Of a DNA stretch of 64,000 bases, positions 33,133 to 40,875 are shown piece by piece. Where the stretch lies: assembly GCA_900315245.1 (NCBI GenBank), contig OMYJ01000011.1, positions 25,927 to 89,926 on the forward strand, in the 5' to 3' direction. Under the pieces are notes generated by a model. That model saw only the letters and a program-made list of their open reading frames with translations, was not told the origin of the DNA and did no database searches. Positions within the stretch are counted from its first letter, which is position 1, and each line of letters begins with the position of its first letter. The stretch is from an uncultured Bacteroidales bacterium (GTDB lineage: Bacteria; Bacteroidota; Bacteroidia; Bacteroidales; WCHB1-69). Position numbers and translations under genes: made by a program.

Positions 33133-33843
33133 ATGAAAGAAAAGACTGCATTCATCACTGGGGCCAACAAAGGAATCGGATTTGGCATAGCGAAACATCT
33201 CGGCTTGAGCGGCTGGAGAATCATCATCGGGGCGCGAAATCAGGAGCGTGCGGAGAAGGCCATCCGCGAGCTTACCGCCTTGGGCATCGACGTGCCCGGA
33301 TGGGTATGCGTGGAGCTGGCCGACCTTGCGAGCGTGGAAAACGCCGCCCGCGAGCTGAACGACAAACACCCTGAACTTTCGCTGTTGGTGAACAACGCCG
33401 GTATCCCGGGTGACATGGGCGTGGACAGCCTCCATACGGAACTCAGCGACATCCGGGCAACCCTTGACGTGAACTTCATCGGCACTTTCGCGCTCACCAA
33501 GCTGCTGATGCCTCTGCTTGCGAAGAACCACGGCCGGATTGTCAACGTCACCGTGCCGTCGGAAATCAGTCCCTACTGGCACCCGTTGGCCTACGTGACG
33601 AGCAAGGCCGCCCAAAACGCCATGATGGGCGTGATGGCCATCGAGTTCCAGCAAAACAACACCCCGATGGAGATTTTCTCGGTGCACCCGGGACCCACCA
33701 CCACCGACCTCAACGGCAACATGAGTCTCCCCGGCTTCCACGACATCGACACGGTAGGTGAGAAGATGGCCGAGCTCATCAACGATGGTCAAAGCCACCA
33801 AGGCGAATTCGTGGAACTTTACCCGATTGTGAAAGAAGATTAG
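33133..33843 (+). CDS. Short-chain dehydrogenase/reductase
   Basis: A 236-residue classical SDR. TGANKGIGFGIAKHL at 9-23 is the nucleotide-binding TGxxxGIG motif, LLVNNAGIPG the NAG motif, and YVTSKAAQNAM carries the catalytic Tyr-x-x-x-Lys, with VTVPSEISPY upstream supplying Ser. It should reduce or oxidise a small alcohol or carbonyl compound with NAD(P). Weak box TATTTTCG lies about 45 bases upstream. The substrate is unknown. Confidence 0.92.
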   Translation: MKEKTAFITGANKGIGFGIAKHLGLSGWRIIIGARNQERAEKAIRELTALGIDVPGWVCVELADLASVENAARELNDKHPELSLLVNNAGIPGDMGVDSLHTELSDIRATLDVNFIGTFALTKLLMPLLAKNHGRIVNVTVPSEISPYWHPLAYVTSKAAQNAMMGVMAIEFQQNNTPMEIFSVHPGPTTTDLNGNMSLPGFHDIDTVGEKMAELINDGQSHQGEFVELYPIVKED

Positions 33844-33855
33844 CCGAATGGCTTT

Positions 33856-33917
33856 TTCGCAGAACTCGCTGATTTGCGCGGAAAATGATCTGCGATAGTC
33901 TGCGCAGTCTGCGGGAG
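33856..33917 (+). repeat. R2 dispersed repeat, copy 3
   Basis: TTCGCAGAACTCGCTGATTT, then GCGCGGAAAATGATCTGCG, ending GCGCAGTCTGCGGGAGA. It fills the gap before the next methyltransferase-like gene. Confidence 0.75.
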
Positions 33918-33935
33918 AAGCAAAACATAAAGGAT

Positions 33936-34607
33936 ATGACCACAAAACTCTTTTTCCAAGCCCTGACAAAGTTCCTCGCCGGATTGATACTGGTGGGGGC
34001 GTTGCTGTTTGTGTCGGCGGGCACCTTCGCCTACTGGCAGGGATGGCTTTTCATCGCCCTGCTGTTCGGGCCGATGCTCATTGCGGGCGTGGTGCTGTTG
34101 CTCCGCCAGCCCGAGCTGTTGCGCAAACGGTTGGATGCCAAAGAGAAACAAGGGGAACAGAAGTGGGTGGTCGCGTTAAGCGGCCTGATGTTCCTCGCAA
34201 TGTTCGTGGTGGCCGGCCTCAACTATCGTTTCCAATGGTGTCTCTTGCCGGATTGGGCGGTATATGTGGCCTCCGTGGTGTTCCTGATCGGCTACGCCCT
34301 CTACGCCGAGGTGCTCCGCGAGAACGTCTGGCTGTCGCGCACCATCGAAGTGCAGGAGCATCAGAAGGTAGTGGACACGGGGCTGTACGGCATTGTCCGG
34401 CATCCGATGTACGCCGCCACATTGGTACTTTTCCTCGCTATGCCCATGGTGTTGGCTTCCCCGTGGTCGTTTCTGATTATGCTGCTCTACATCCCCATCA
34501 TCGCCAAGCGTATCCGCAACGAGGAGACCGTCTTGGAGCAGGGACTTGAAGGGTACACGGAGTATAAACAGAAAGTTCGCTACAAAGTGATTCCGTTTGT
34601 GTGGTAG
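33936..34607 (+). CDS. Isoprenylcysteine carboxyl methyltransferase family membrane protein
   Basis: A 223-residue membrane protein with about five helices. The C-terminal signature VVDTGLYGIVRHPMYAATLV (Arg-His-Pro, about 150-169) and EETVLEQGLEGYTEYKQKV match the ICMT-like SAM-binding region. It opens MTTKLFFQALTKFLAGLILV. It is the second of three related membrane enzymes in 14 kb (28440, 33936, 41350). The ATG at 33936 is taken because the upstream in-frame ATG is in repeat R2. Substrate unknown. Confidence 0.87.
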   Translation: MTTKLFFQALTKFLAGLILVGALLFVSAGTFAYWQGWLFIALLFGPMLIAGVVLLLRQPELLRKRLDAKEKQGEQKWVVALSGLMFLAMFVVAGLNYRFQWCLLPDWAVYVASVVFLIGYALYAEVLRENVWLSRTIEVQEHQKVVDTGLYGIVRHPMYAATLVLFLAMPMVLASPWSFLIMLLYIPIIAKRIRNEETVLEQGLEGYTEYKQKVRYKVIPFVW

Positions 34608-34613
34608 TGAGAT

Positions 34614-34678
34614 GCCCGCGGAATCTGCTGATTTGCGCAGAAAAAAGGTCTGCATCAGTCTGCGAAGTCTGCGGGAGA
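34614..34678 (+). repeat. R2 dispersed repeat, copy 4
   Basis: CCCGCGGAATCTGCTGATTT, then GCGCAGAAAAAAGGTCTGC, ending TCTGCGAAGTCTGCGGGAGA. It lies between convergent genes and abuts the stop of the ferredoxin-like gene, so its hairpin could act as a terminator for both. Confidence 0.75.
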
Positions 34679-34680
34679 AA

Positions 34681-35499
34681 CTATTTCAGCGCCCCGACCG
34701 GACACGCCTTCTTGCACTGTTGGCAGAGGATGCACTCGGTGGCGTTCTTCCGCTTGCGCGAGTTGTTGTTGACCTCCACCTCCATCGGACAGACTTTCAG
34801 GCACTTGTCGCAATGGATGCACTTCTCCTCATCGCACTTGATGCGCAGTAACGAGAAGTAGCTCATCGGTTTGAGGAACACCGTGATCGGGCAGATGTAC
34901 TTGCAGAAGGCGCGGTTGTCCTTCAACACGACAGCCAGGACGATTCCGACGGCGTAGTAGAGCACATTCCCGGCCACGAAAAGGTAGAACATCGTGGTTT
35001 TGTCGGCTTTGCCGAGGCACATCAGCAGGATGACGATGGCGAGCGACAGCGCGAACATCACATAGCGCACCCATCCGAAGGATTTCCGTGGTTTCGCGGG
35101 CTGCTTGTACGGCAACAGGTCGAGAATCATCGCGGTCCAGCAGGCAAACCCGCACCAGCCGCGCCCGAACAGCAATGGTCCGAAGATCTTTGCAATGAGG
35201 TAATGCAGCACCCCCGCCCCGACGACCCCGGAGAGCAGGTAGTACCAGAATCCCTCCATCTGCATATTCTCGCGACAGATGAGCCCGAGGAACACCAAAA
35301 TGTAGCTGCCAACGGTGAACTGCACGAACTCGCGGGCGTGTTTCCACCCCGCCGCCATCAATATTCCCCCGACACCGAGGCAGATGCCGATGTAAGAAAA
35401 GTTCAACAGAAAGAAGAGATTTCCTGTTGAGAGCCAAAGCGATACGGCAATGACCTCGAAAATGGCGAACAGGAGGATGGGGGTTCTGTATTTCTTCAT
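34681..35499 (-). CDS. 4Fe-4S binding membrane protein (NapH/CcoG-like)
   Basis: A 272-residue protein with five to six membrane helices and two C-terminal 4Fe-4S clusters: CDEEKCIHCDKCLKVCP and CILCQQCKKACP. GRGWCGFACWTAMILDLLPY near the middle resembles the CxxxC-P loop of NapH, NosR and CcoG proteins. It probably moves electrons between quinol or ferredoxin and a periplasmic or membrane partner. No partner gene adjoins it. It is not RnfB or RnfC: the membrane part and cluster arrangement differ. Confidence 0.87.
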   Translation of the reverse strand: MKKYRTPILLFAIFEVIAVSLWLSTGNLFFLLNFSYIGICLGVGGILMAAGWKHAREFVQFTVGSYILVFLGLICRENMQMEGFWYYLLSGVVGAGVLHYLIAKIFGPLLFGRGWCGFACWTAMILDLLPYKQPAKPRKSFGWVRYVMFALSLAIVILLMCLGKADKTTMFYLFVAGNVLYYAVGIVLAVVLKDNRAFCKYICPITVFLKPMSYFSLLRIKCDEEKCIHCDKCLKVCPMEVEVNNNSRKRKNATECILCQQCKKACPVGALK

Positions 35500-35541
35500 A
35501 ACGGGATGTTTTTATGGGCGCGAAAATAGGAAAAATATTTT

Positions 35542-35564
35542 CCCGCAAAACTCGCAGACTTGCG
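35542..35564. repeat. Partial R2 repeat
   Basis: CCCGCAAAACTCGCAGACTT then GCG, matching the first 23 bases of R2. It lies between the divergent ferredoxin-like and antitoxin genes. Confidence 0.5.
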
Positions 35565-35638
35565 CTTTGACATAGTGGTTCGTTATTTTTGACAAAAATA
35601 CATTTTTTAGACAATCTGCTTTCTATCCGAAAAAGTAT

Positions 35639-35646
35639 TATCTTTG
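35639..35646 (+). promoter_or_regulatory. Promoter of the toxin-antitoxin pair
   Basis: TATCTTTG followed by CAG, a perfect -7 box 28 bases before the antitoxin start. Confidence 0.65.
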
Positions 35647-35674
35647 CAGCCGAAAATATTTAATTGTATTACAA

Positions 35675-35926
35675 ATGGAAACTATTGTAAGAAAGAACAC
35701 TTCGTTCCGTCTTAGAACAGACCTGTTGGAACGGCTGAAACAAAATGCCGCCAAGGTGAACAGAACGCTTAACAACTATGTGGAAAGCGTTCTGCTTGAC
35801 GTGGTTTATGATGAGCCCAACGATATAACAAAAGCGGCTATCGCAGAAGCCATGTCAGGGCGTAACCAAAATAAGGTCTATGATAGTGTGGACGACTTGT
35901 TAGATGATTTGAGTGCGACAGAATGA
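35675..35926 (+). CDS. Antitoxin of a YafQ-type toxin-antitoxin pair
   Basis: An 83-residue protein. The N-terminal METIVRKNTSFRLRTDLLER and LKQNAAKVNRTLNNYVESVL read like a ribbon-helix-helix DNA-binding domain, and the acidic C-terminal half (YDSVDDLLDDLSATE) is a typical toxin-binding tail. It should neutralise the toxin and repress its own promoter at 35639. It overlaps the toxin gene by four bases (ATGA). Confidence 0.85.
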   Translation: METIVRKNTSFRLRTDLLERLKQNAAKVNRTLNNYVESVLLDVVYDEPNDITKAAIAEAMSGRNQNKVYDSVDDLLDDLSATE

Positions 35927-36198
35927 AAAAACTGCAACCAACCACTCAGTACAAAAAAGACTTTAAACGTATCAAGAATAACGTTGAAAAAGTCGCACTG
36001 CTTAGGGAAGTTCTCCTTTTGTTGCAAAAAGGGAAACCTATTCCAGCGGAATATTTCCCCCATAAACTCCACGGCAGGTACAAAGGTTGTATGGAATGCC
36101 ATATTCAAGGGGATTTTCTGCTGATTTGGATTGACGAAGTGAACAATATCATCCAGCTCGTCAGATTGGGAAGTCACGTGGAATTGTTTGGACAATAG
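35923..36198 (+). CDS. YafQ family type II toxin (mRNA interferase)
   Basis: A 91-residue RelE/YafQ-type ribonuclease. MKKLQPTTQYKKDFKRIKNN at the start, the loop YFPHKLHGRYKGCMECHIQG and the end LIWIDEVNNIIQLVRLGSHV follow the YafQ pattern, with His residues at the expected active-site region (HKL, ECH, GSHVELF). It would cut translated mRNA at the ribosome. The fully conserved pair with intact overlap suggests the module is functional. Confidence 0.9.
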   Translation: MKKLQPTTQYKKDFKRIKNNVEKVALLREVLLLLQKGKPIPAEYFPHKLHGRYKGCMECHIQGDFLLIWIDEVNNIIQLVRLGSHVELFGQ

Positions 36199-36223
36199 TC
36201 CCCTGCAGATTTGCTCAGAAAAA

Positions 36224-36253
36224 TGTAGGGATGCACCGTGGCACGTCTCTACA
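36224..36253. repeat. R3 palindromic repeat, copy 2, joined to an R2 fragment
   Basis: TGTAGGGATGCACCGTGG followed by CACGTCTCTACA. The 20 bases before it (GCAGATTTGCTCAGAAAAA, about 36205-36223) resemble the inner part of R2, so this looks like a hybrid. It abuts the stop codon of the M28 gene. Confidence 0.65.
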
Positions 36254-36254
36254 A

Positions 36255-37529
36255 TCAATACCTTTCGATGAAATCCCTTACCAACAGGAACAGCGGCTCG
36301 TACGTGTCGAACACCGCGTGTTCCCAGTCGTCGTTGACGGTGTGGTAGTACTGGAACGCGTCGCCGCTCTCGTTCTCGAAGAGGATGCACGGCACGTGGC
36401 GCAGGGCGAACGGATAGTGGTCGCTGTTTCCCTCCAGCTCGGCACGGTTCAGTCCCTTGAAATGGTGTTTCTCATCGTTGATTCGCTCCATCAAAGCGTA
36501 ACCACGCAATCCCTCGTCGCTGACCTCGCAGTACTGCACCGGGTTGTTGTCGCCGATCATATCGATGTTGAACAGGTACTTGATCTGTGAGAGCGGCACG
36601 ACGGGGTTGTGATCCACGTAATACTCCGAGCCGCGCAGATTGGCGTCCTCGCCGGAGAAAGCGATGAAGTACATATCGTACTCGGGACGGTTCTTGGCGT
36701 AATAGGCCGCGAGCGTCACGATGGCGGCGGTTCCGGAGGCGTTGTCGTTGGCCCCCGCATAGAACACCTTCTTGCCAAGGTTGCCGAGGTGGTCGTAGTG
36801 CGCCGTGAAAACGTAGCAGCTGTCGTGCCGCCGACCCTCCACCTTGGCGATGACGTTGAAGAGCTCGTAGTCCTTTAGAAACTCGTTCTCGATGTTGACG
36901 GTGATGGTCTTGGCATCCTTCGGGAAGTCGGAAGTGGCCCAGATGACGGGCTTGCCCATCACCTTCTCGCCGTATGCCTTGTAGAATTTAAGCAAGGGAG
37001 GCCACGTCTGGATCATCCCGGCGTTGGCGCACTCAGTACCGCCCCAAATCTTCTGGAAGTCGCCGTAATGACGGTAGGAGAACCAGAAGTCGCAGACCAC
37101 GAAGCAGTCCTTGTACTCGGGTTTCGCCAGGTCGGCGAACATTTTCGCTGCATCGTAGTTGTTCGTATCGACATAGTAGAGTTTGTAGGTGCCACGCACG
37201 CCCGGCGAGTATTCACGCATCGAGAAATCGACACCCGGGGTCAATTTCTTGCCGTCAACGGACATTTTCATTTTGCCCGGAAATGTGTTGATGTCGATGG
37301 TGAACTCTTGTCGCCAGAGTTCATTGGCGCCCGCCTTGGCAAATTCTCCCAAGAGATAAGTTCCTGCCTTGTTGGCGCCGCCGTAGGCATAGCCGCGCCC
37401 TTGGTATTTCGCGGAACTCAGCTCCTTGACAATCTGTTTGTAATATGCCAGATCCTGCGCCTGCAGTGAAGTTTCGGGAATCAACGCCGCCAATAGGAAC
37501 GCCAATGCTAAAAGAGTCAGTTTTTTCAT
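36255..37529 (-). CDS. M28 family zinc peptidase
   Basis: A 424-residue secreted enzyme; signal MKKLTLLALAFLLAALIPET with cleavage near LQAQ. Zinc ligands are seen in order: FTAHYDHLGNLG (His), YAGANDNASGTAAIV (Asp bridging both metals), FSGEDANLRGSEYYV (Glu), FNIDMIGDNNP (Asp) and YYHTVNDDWEH (His). This is a complete co-catalytic site for an aminopeptidase acting in the periplasm or outside. I start at the ATG at 37529; an ATG nine codons upstream lacks a signal-like context. The promoter box is at 37554-37561. Confidence 0.93.
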   Translation of the reverse strand: MKKLTLLALAFLLAALIPETSLQAQDLAYYKQIVKELSSAKYQGRGYAYGGANKAGTYLLGEFAKAGANELWRQEFTIDINTFPGKMKMSVDGKKLTPGVDFSMREYSPGVRGTYKLYYVDTNNYDAAKMFADLAKPEYKDCFVVCDFWFSYRHYGDFQKIWGGTECANAGMIQTWPPLLKFYKAYGEKVMGKPVIWATSDFPKDAKTITVNIENEFLKDYELFNVIAKVEGRRHDSCYVFTAHYDHLGNLGKKVFYAGANDNASGTAAIVTLAAYYAKNRPEYDMYFIAFSGEDANLRGSEYYVDHNPVVPLSQIKYLFNIDMIGDNNPVQYCEVSDEGLRGYALMERINDEKHHFKGLNRAELEGNSDHYPFALRHVPCILFENESGDAFQYYHTVNDDWEHAVFDTYEPLFLLVRDFIERY

Positions 37530-37553
37530 TGCTTCGGGTATTAAATTCAGCAG

Positions 37554-37561
37554 CAAAAATA
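37554..37561 (-). promoter_or_regulatory. Promoter -7 box for the M28 gene
   Basis: The minus strand reads TATTTTTG followed by CTG, 25 bases upstream of the ATG at 37529. Confidence 0.6.
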
Positions 37562-37570
37562 CAAAAATAT

Positions 37571-37634
37571 TTCTCGCAGATTTCGCAGACTAACGCAGAC
37601 TTTTTTCTGCGTAAATCTGCGAGTTCTGCGGGAG
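37571..37634 (-). repeat. R2 dispersed repeat, copy 5 (inverted)
   Basis: On the minus strand it reads CCCGCAGAACTCGCAGATTT, then ACGCAGAAAAAAGTCTGCG, ending TCTGCGAAATCTGCGAGAA. It separates divergent promoters of the M28 and acyltransferase genes. Confidence 0.75.
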
Positions 37635-37640
37635 ATAATA

Positions 37641-37697
37641 TTTTTCCGCCAAATGAAAACACATTCCCGCATTTTGCGTACTTTTGCCGCCGGAAAA
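37641..37697 (+). promoter_or_regulatory. Promoter cassette shared with 26825-26882
   Basis: TTTTTCCGCCAAATGAAAA, a variable part, TACTTTTG at 37679-37686, then CCGCCGGAAAA. It immediately precedes the acyltransferase gene. Confidence 0.6.
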
Positions 37698-37707
37698 AAA
37701 GTGCCTT

Positions 37708-38844
37708 ATGAGAAAACATTGGATTGACAATCTGCGTTGGGTCACCGTACTGTTAGTGCTGTTGTACCACGTCATCTACTTTTACAACAACAAGGGCGTT
37801 TTCGGTGGCGTGGGCGGTTTCGGCGACGGTCCGCAGTACCAGGATGTGCTGATGTACATCCTCTATCCGTGGTTCATGCCGCTGCTGTTCATTCTGGCGG
37901 GCATCAGCGCAAAGTACGCGTTGGACAGACATTCCGGCAAGGAGTGGTTCAAGTCACGCACCCTGAAGCTGCTGGTTCCTTCCACCATCGGATTGTTTGT
38001 CTTTCAGTGGATGACGGGCTATTTCAACACCCTCGTGGCCCGACAAGATGTGCTGGCTTCCCTAAAGCAGCCTGCTTTGTATTTCCTTTGGGTGATTAGT
38101 GGCACAGGACCGTTGTGGTTTATCCAGGATCTGTGGCTGTTCTCGCTGATTCTGCTGCTGATACGGCGGATAACGAGGAACTGGCATTTCAAAATAAAGA
38201 ATGAGAAGGTTAAAAAACACCTTCACGACAACGAACCATATCTCCTGAACATTTTAACCTTGATTATTTGTGTGCTGTATTGGCTCGGCGGGCAAACGCT
38301 TATTTTCAACCCGCGCCCCGAATCCGCAGACGGACTCTACAACCTCTACAAGCCGCTGTTCTACCTTATTTTCTTCCTGCTGGGCTATTATTGCTTCTCG
38401 TCAAAGAAGATACAAAAATACCTGTCTGATGGTTGGTGGATAGATATGGCTTGCGCCATTGTGGCTTGCGTTTATCTTTTATTTGACACATACGGCGAGA
38501 ACAACACCACACCGCAGTATCTTGCCGACCCCTTCAACTGCATCTATGGCGGGTTTATGTGTCTCGCCATGATGGGTTGGTTTATAGCCAAATTCGACAA
38601 AACCAACGCCTTTGCCGGATATATGACCCGCTCCAGTTTCGGTATCTATATCGTTCATTACCTGATTATTGCAAGCATTGGCTCCATGATGTTTTATTAC
38701 ACTCAGCTACCGCCTGTGGCGATGTATCTTATTCTTATTGTAGCGGTTTTCACCCTGTCGCCACTGATTTACGAAACCCTCCGGAGGATTCCATTTGTGC
38801 GGTGGTGTGTGTTGGGGGAGAAGAAAAGTAAAGTAAATAAATAA
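37708..38844 (+). CDS. Acyltransferase 3 family membrane protein
   Basis: A 378-residue protein with about ten membrane helices. MRKHWIDNLRWVTVLLVLLY followed by HVIYFYNN supplies the N-terminal Arg and His of acyltransferase-3 proteins; WFMPLLFILAGISAKYAL and GPLWFIQDLWLFSLILLLIR are further family blocks. Such enzymes add acetyl or other acyl groups to sugars, peptidoglycan or lipids at the inner membrane. The basic C-terminus ends KKSKVNK. It is followed after 10 bases by the erythromycin esterase homologue, so the two probably form an operon. Confidence 0.9.
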   Translation: MRKHWIDNLRWVTVLLVLLYHVIYFYNNKGVFGGVGGFGDGPQYQDVLMYILYPWFMPLLFILAGISAKYALDRHSGKEWFKSRTLKLLVPSTIGLFVFQWMTGYFNTLVARQDVLASLKQPALYFLWVISGTGPLWFIQDLWLFSLILLLIRRITRNWHFKIKNEKVKKHLHDNEPYLLNILTLIICVLYWLGGQTLIFNPRPESADGLYNLYKPLFYLIFFLLGYYCFSSKKIQKYLSDGWWIDMACAIVACVYLLFDTYGENNTTPQYLADPFNCIYGGFMCLAMMGWFIAKFDKTNAFAGYMTRSSFGIYIVHYLIIASIGSMMFYYTQLPPVAMYLILIVAVFTLSPLIYETLRRIPFVRWCVLGEKKSKVNK

Positions 38845-38854
38845 TTGATATACA

Positions 38855-40159
38855 ATGACAAGCAAAGGTTCAAACAAACACACTCTTCGCTGGGTTCTGA
38901 TTGTGTCGCTCGCCATTGCACTTTGGGGCGTTTTCGCTTGGGTGTATTTCTACGGATACTTCGGCGGCTTCACGAAAGTAAAACCAATTGATACCGAGGA
39001 ATTTGCGAAATGCGCAGGCGACATCTCCTACATCACTATCCCCGATTCCGTCCGCATCATCGGATTAGGCGAGGCGACGCATGGCAACGTCGAGTTTCAG
39101 CAGCTCAAGCTGGATGTTTTCAAACTGATGGTTGAGAAATACAGCGTGCGGGCATTCGCGCTGGAGGGCGACTACGGCGGCTGCGAGGCGGTCAACCGCT
39201 ATATCCACGGCGGCCCGGGCACGGCGCAGGAGGCGGCCGCGGCCATCGGCTTCCCCATCTATCGAACCAAGGAGATGGCGCAGCTTATTGACTGGATGCG
39301 CAATTACAACGCAACGGCAAAAGAAGGCGAAGACCTTCGCTTCTACGGCTTCGACATGCAACTTTACGAAAACAATTACAAGTATCTGTTAGAGGCCGCC
39401 AAGACTTTTGCAATTCCGACGGTGGAACTGGAGAAACTTTGGGACAAATCGGAGGGCAAATATTCAGCCTCCATCACTGTCGACCAAAAAGCGAAAGTGA
39501 TAGAAAAAGTGAAGCAGGATTTGCTGCAGTTGAACGACTCAACAGCGACGCAAGCGGTGCATTTTGCGGATATGCTGCTCCAAAATATCGCCGTAGGGAA
39601 GGTGATTGACAATATGTTGAACGGGAATGTGTTGCGAGACTCGCTTATGTTCGTGAACACGCACTGGATTATGGGGCAGGAGGAGGCTCGTGGCAACAAA
39701 TGTGTTTTTATCTCAGGGCATAACGGGCACATCCAGCGTGTCCATGATTACGGAAAGGACGGGAAGGCCATGGGTGCGCTTTTGTCTGACGAACTCGGCA
39801 AGGCCTATTTCGCCATCGGCACCGATTTCTACAAAGCGAAAGTCAGTTTGCCGAAAGGCAAGAGCGGCAAACGAAGCAACCACACTTTCTTCTCGAAAGA
39901 CCCTCTATCCAATGCCGCCAAACAATGCGGATACAAGATTTGTTGGCTCGATTTTTCGAGAATCCCGGACGGCTCCACACTCAAACATCAGATTACGGAT
40001 TACACGTGGATGGGTGACGTGGGCGAAGGTTACTCCCCACTCATGGCCATTTTCCCACAGGCCTATCGCGACTGGGTGTCTCCAACGTTGCTCTACGATG
40101 GGGTGATTTTCGTGACTGACACGCACCCGATAGCGGTTCTCAAGGAAACAGAACAGTAA
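38855..40159 (+). CDS. Erythromycin esterase family protein, membrane-anchored
   Basis: A 434-residue protein with an N-terminal membrane anchor (about 13-38, LRWVLIVSLAIALWGVFAWV) and an EreA/EreB-like domain. IIGLGEATHGNVEFQQLKLD at about 69-88 carries the family Glu and His, FALEGDYGGCEAVNRYIHGG a second Glu, and RFYGFDMQLYENNY and CVFISGHNGHIQRV further signature blocks. Characterised Ere enzymes open macrolide lactones, but most homologues, especially anchored ones, have other unknown substrates. Operon with an acyltransferase suggests a role in a modified envelope or secondary compound. Confidence 0.88.
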   Translation: MTSKGSNKHTLRWVLIVSLAIALWGVFAWVYFYGYFGGFTKVKPIDTEEFAKCAGDISYITIPDSVRIIGLGEATHGNVEFQQLKLDVFKLMVEKYSVRAFALEGDYGGCEAVNRYIHGGPGTAQEAAAAIGFPIYRTKEMAQLIDWMRNYNATAKEGEDLRFYGFDMQLYENNYKYLLEAAKTFAIPTVELEKLWDKSEGKYSASITVDQKAKVIEKVKQDLLQLNDSTATQAVHFADMLLQNIAVGKVIDNMLNGNVLRDSLMFVNTHWIMGQEEARGNKCVFISGHNGHIQRVHDYGKDGKAMGALLSDELGKAYFAIGTDFYKAKVSLPKGKSGKRSNHTFFSKDPLSNAAKQCGYKICWLDFSRIPDGSTLKHQITDYTWMGDVGEGYSPLMAIFPQAYRDWVSPTLLYDGVIFVTDTHPIAVLKETEQ

Positions 40160-40174
40160 TCTTAACCAACAACC

Positions 40175-40245
40175 ACCAACAGCGAAGCTCACCAACACGA
40201 AGTAATAAACAGCCGAAGGCTAACCAACAGCGAAGCTCACCAACA
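40175..40245 (+). repeat. Two perfect 23-bp direct repeats
   Basis: ACCAACAGCGAAGCTCACCA followed by ACA occurs at 40175-40197 and 40223-40245. Between them is a divergent partial unit (CAGCCGAAGGCTAACCAA). They lie just before the membrane protein gene at 40258. Confidence 0.75.
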
Positions 40246-40257
40246 TTCACTTAAAAT

Positions 40258-40755
40258 ATGAACTGGACCGTCATCATCATCGAAACCCTCGTCATGACCG
40301 CCGCGTTCACGGCCATGATCCTGATTCCGCTCGTGAAGAACCCCGTGTGGTGGATTCACGACTATCCGGAGGACATCCAAGAAGAGTACTTCAAAACGCA
40401 CGAGCGCGTGCCGTCGAAGTTCTTCACCAAGACCGTGCTGCTCAAGAAGGGTTTTGCGCTGCTCGTCACCTTGGCCGTGATGCTCGGTCTGATGAAGTTG
40501 GCCGGCGCCTACAACTTCTGGTCGGCGTTCGCACTGAGCTACGGCATCTGGCTCGTCATCGATTGGTACGACTGCTTCTTTCTCGACTGGGTGCTCTTCG
40601 CCAATATGAAATCCGTGCGCCTGCCCGGCACCGAGCACATGGACGCGGCCTACCATCAGAAAAAGTACCACTTCGTGCAGTCGCTGTGGGGAATGCTCAT
40701 CGGATTGGTTCCGTGTTTGATTGGGGCGGGGGTGTATGCGTGGTTGTGCTGTTGA
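40258..40755 (+). CDS. Small integral membrane protein, unknown
   Basis: A 165-residue protein with about four membrane helices (e.g. TVIIIETLVMTAAFTAMILI, LLVTLAVMLGLMKLAGAYNF, LWGMLIGLVPCLIGAGVYAW). A hydrophilic loop has HDYPEDIQEEYFKTHERVPS, and WYDCFFLDWVLFANM is a distinctive aromatic stretch. I do not recognise the family. It follows the Ere-like gene after a repeat-bearing gap of 98 bases and is likely cotranscribed. Confidence 0.7.
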   Translation: MNWTVIIIETLVMTAAFTAMILIPLVKNPVWWIHDYPEDIQEEYFKTHERVPSKFFTKTVLLKKGFALLVTLAVMLGLMKLAGAYNFWSAFALSYGIWLVIDWYDCFFLDWVLFANMKSVRLPGTEHMDAAYHQKKYHFVQSLWGMLIGLVPCLIGAGVYAWLCC

Positions 40756-40875
40756 TTTTATCTCCACGTATCCCGCGGATTTTCACGTATATCAATATTG
40801 TCACGAACTCTCCAGACATTTATACGCGAAGAAGATATTTCTACGAGATTTGAGAGAGAATAAAAAATAGATAGT

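Noticed and set aside
34681..35499. Considered the 4Fe-4S membrane protein as a displaced RnfB
   Set aside because: It has several membrane helices and a NapH-like GFACW loop, whereas RnfB has one helix and a different cysteine pattern. It is called a NapH/CcoG-like protein instead.
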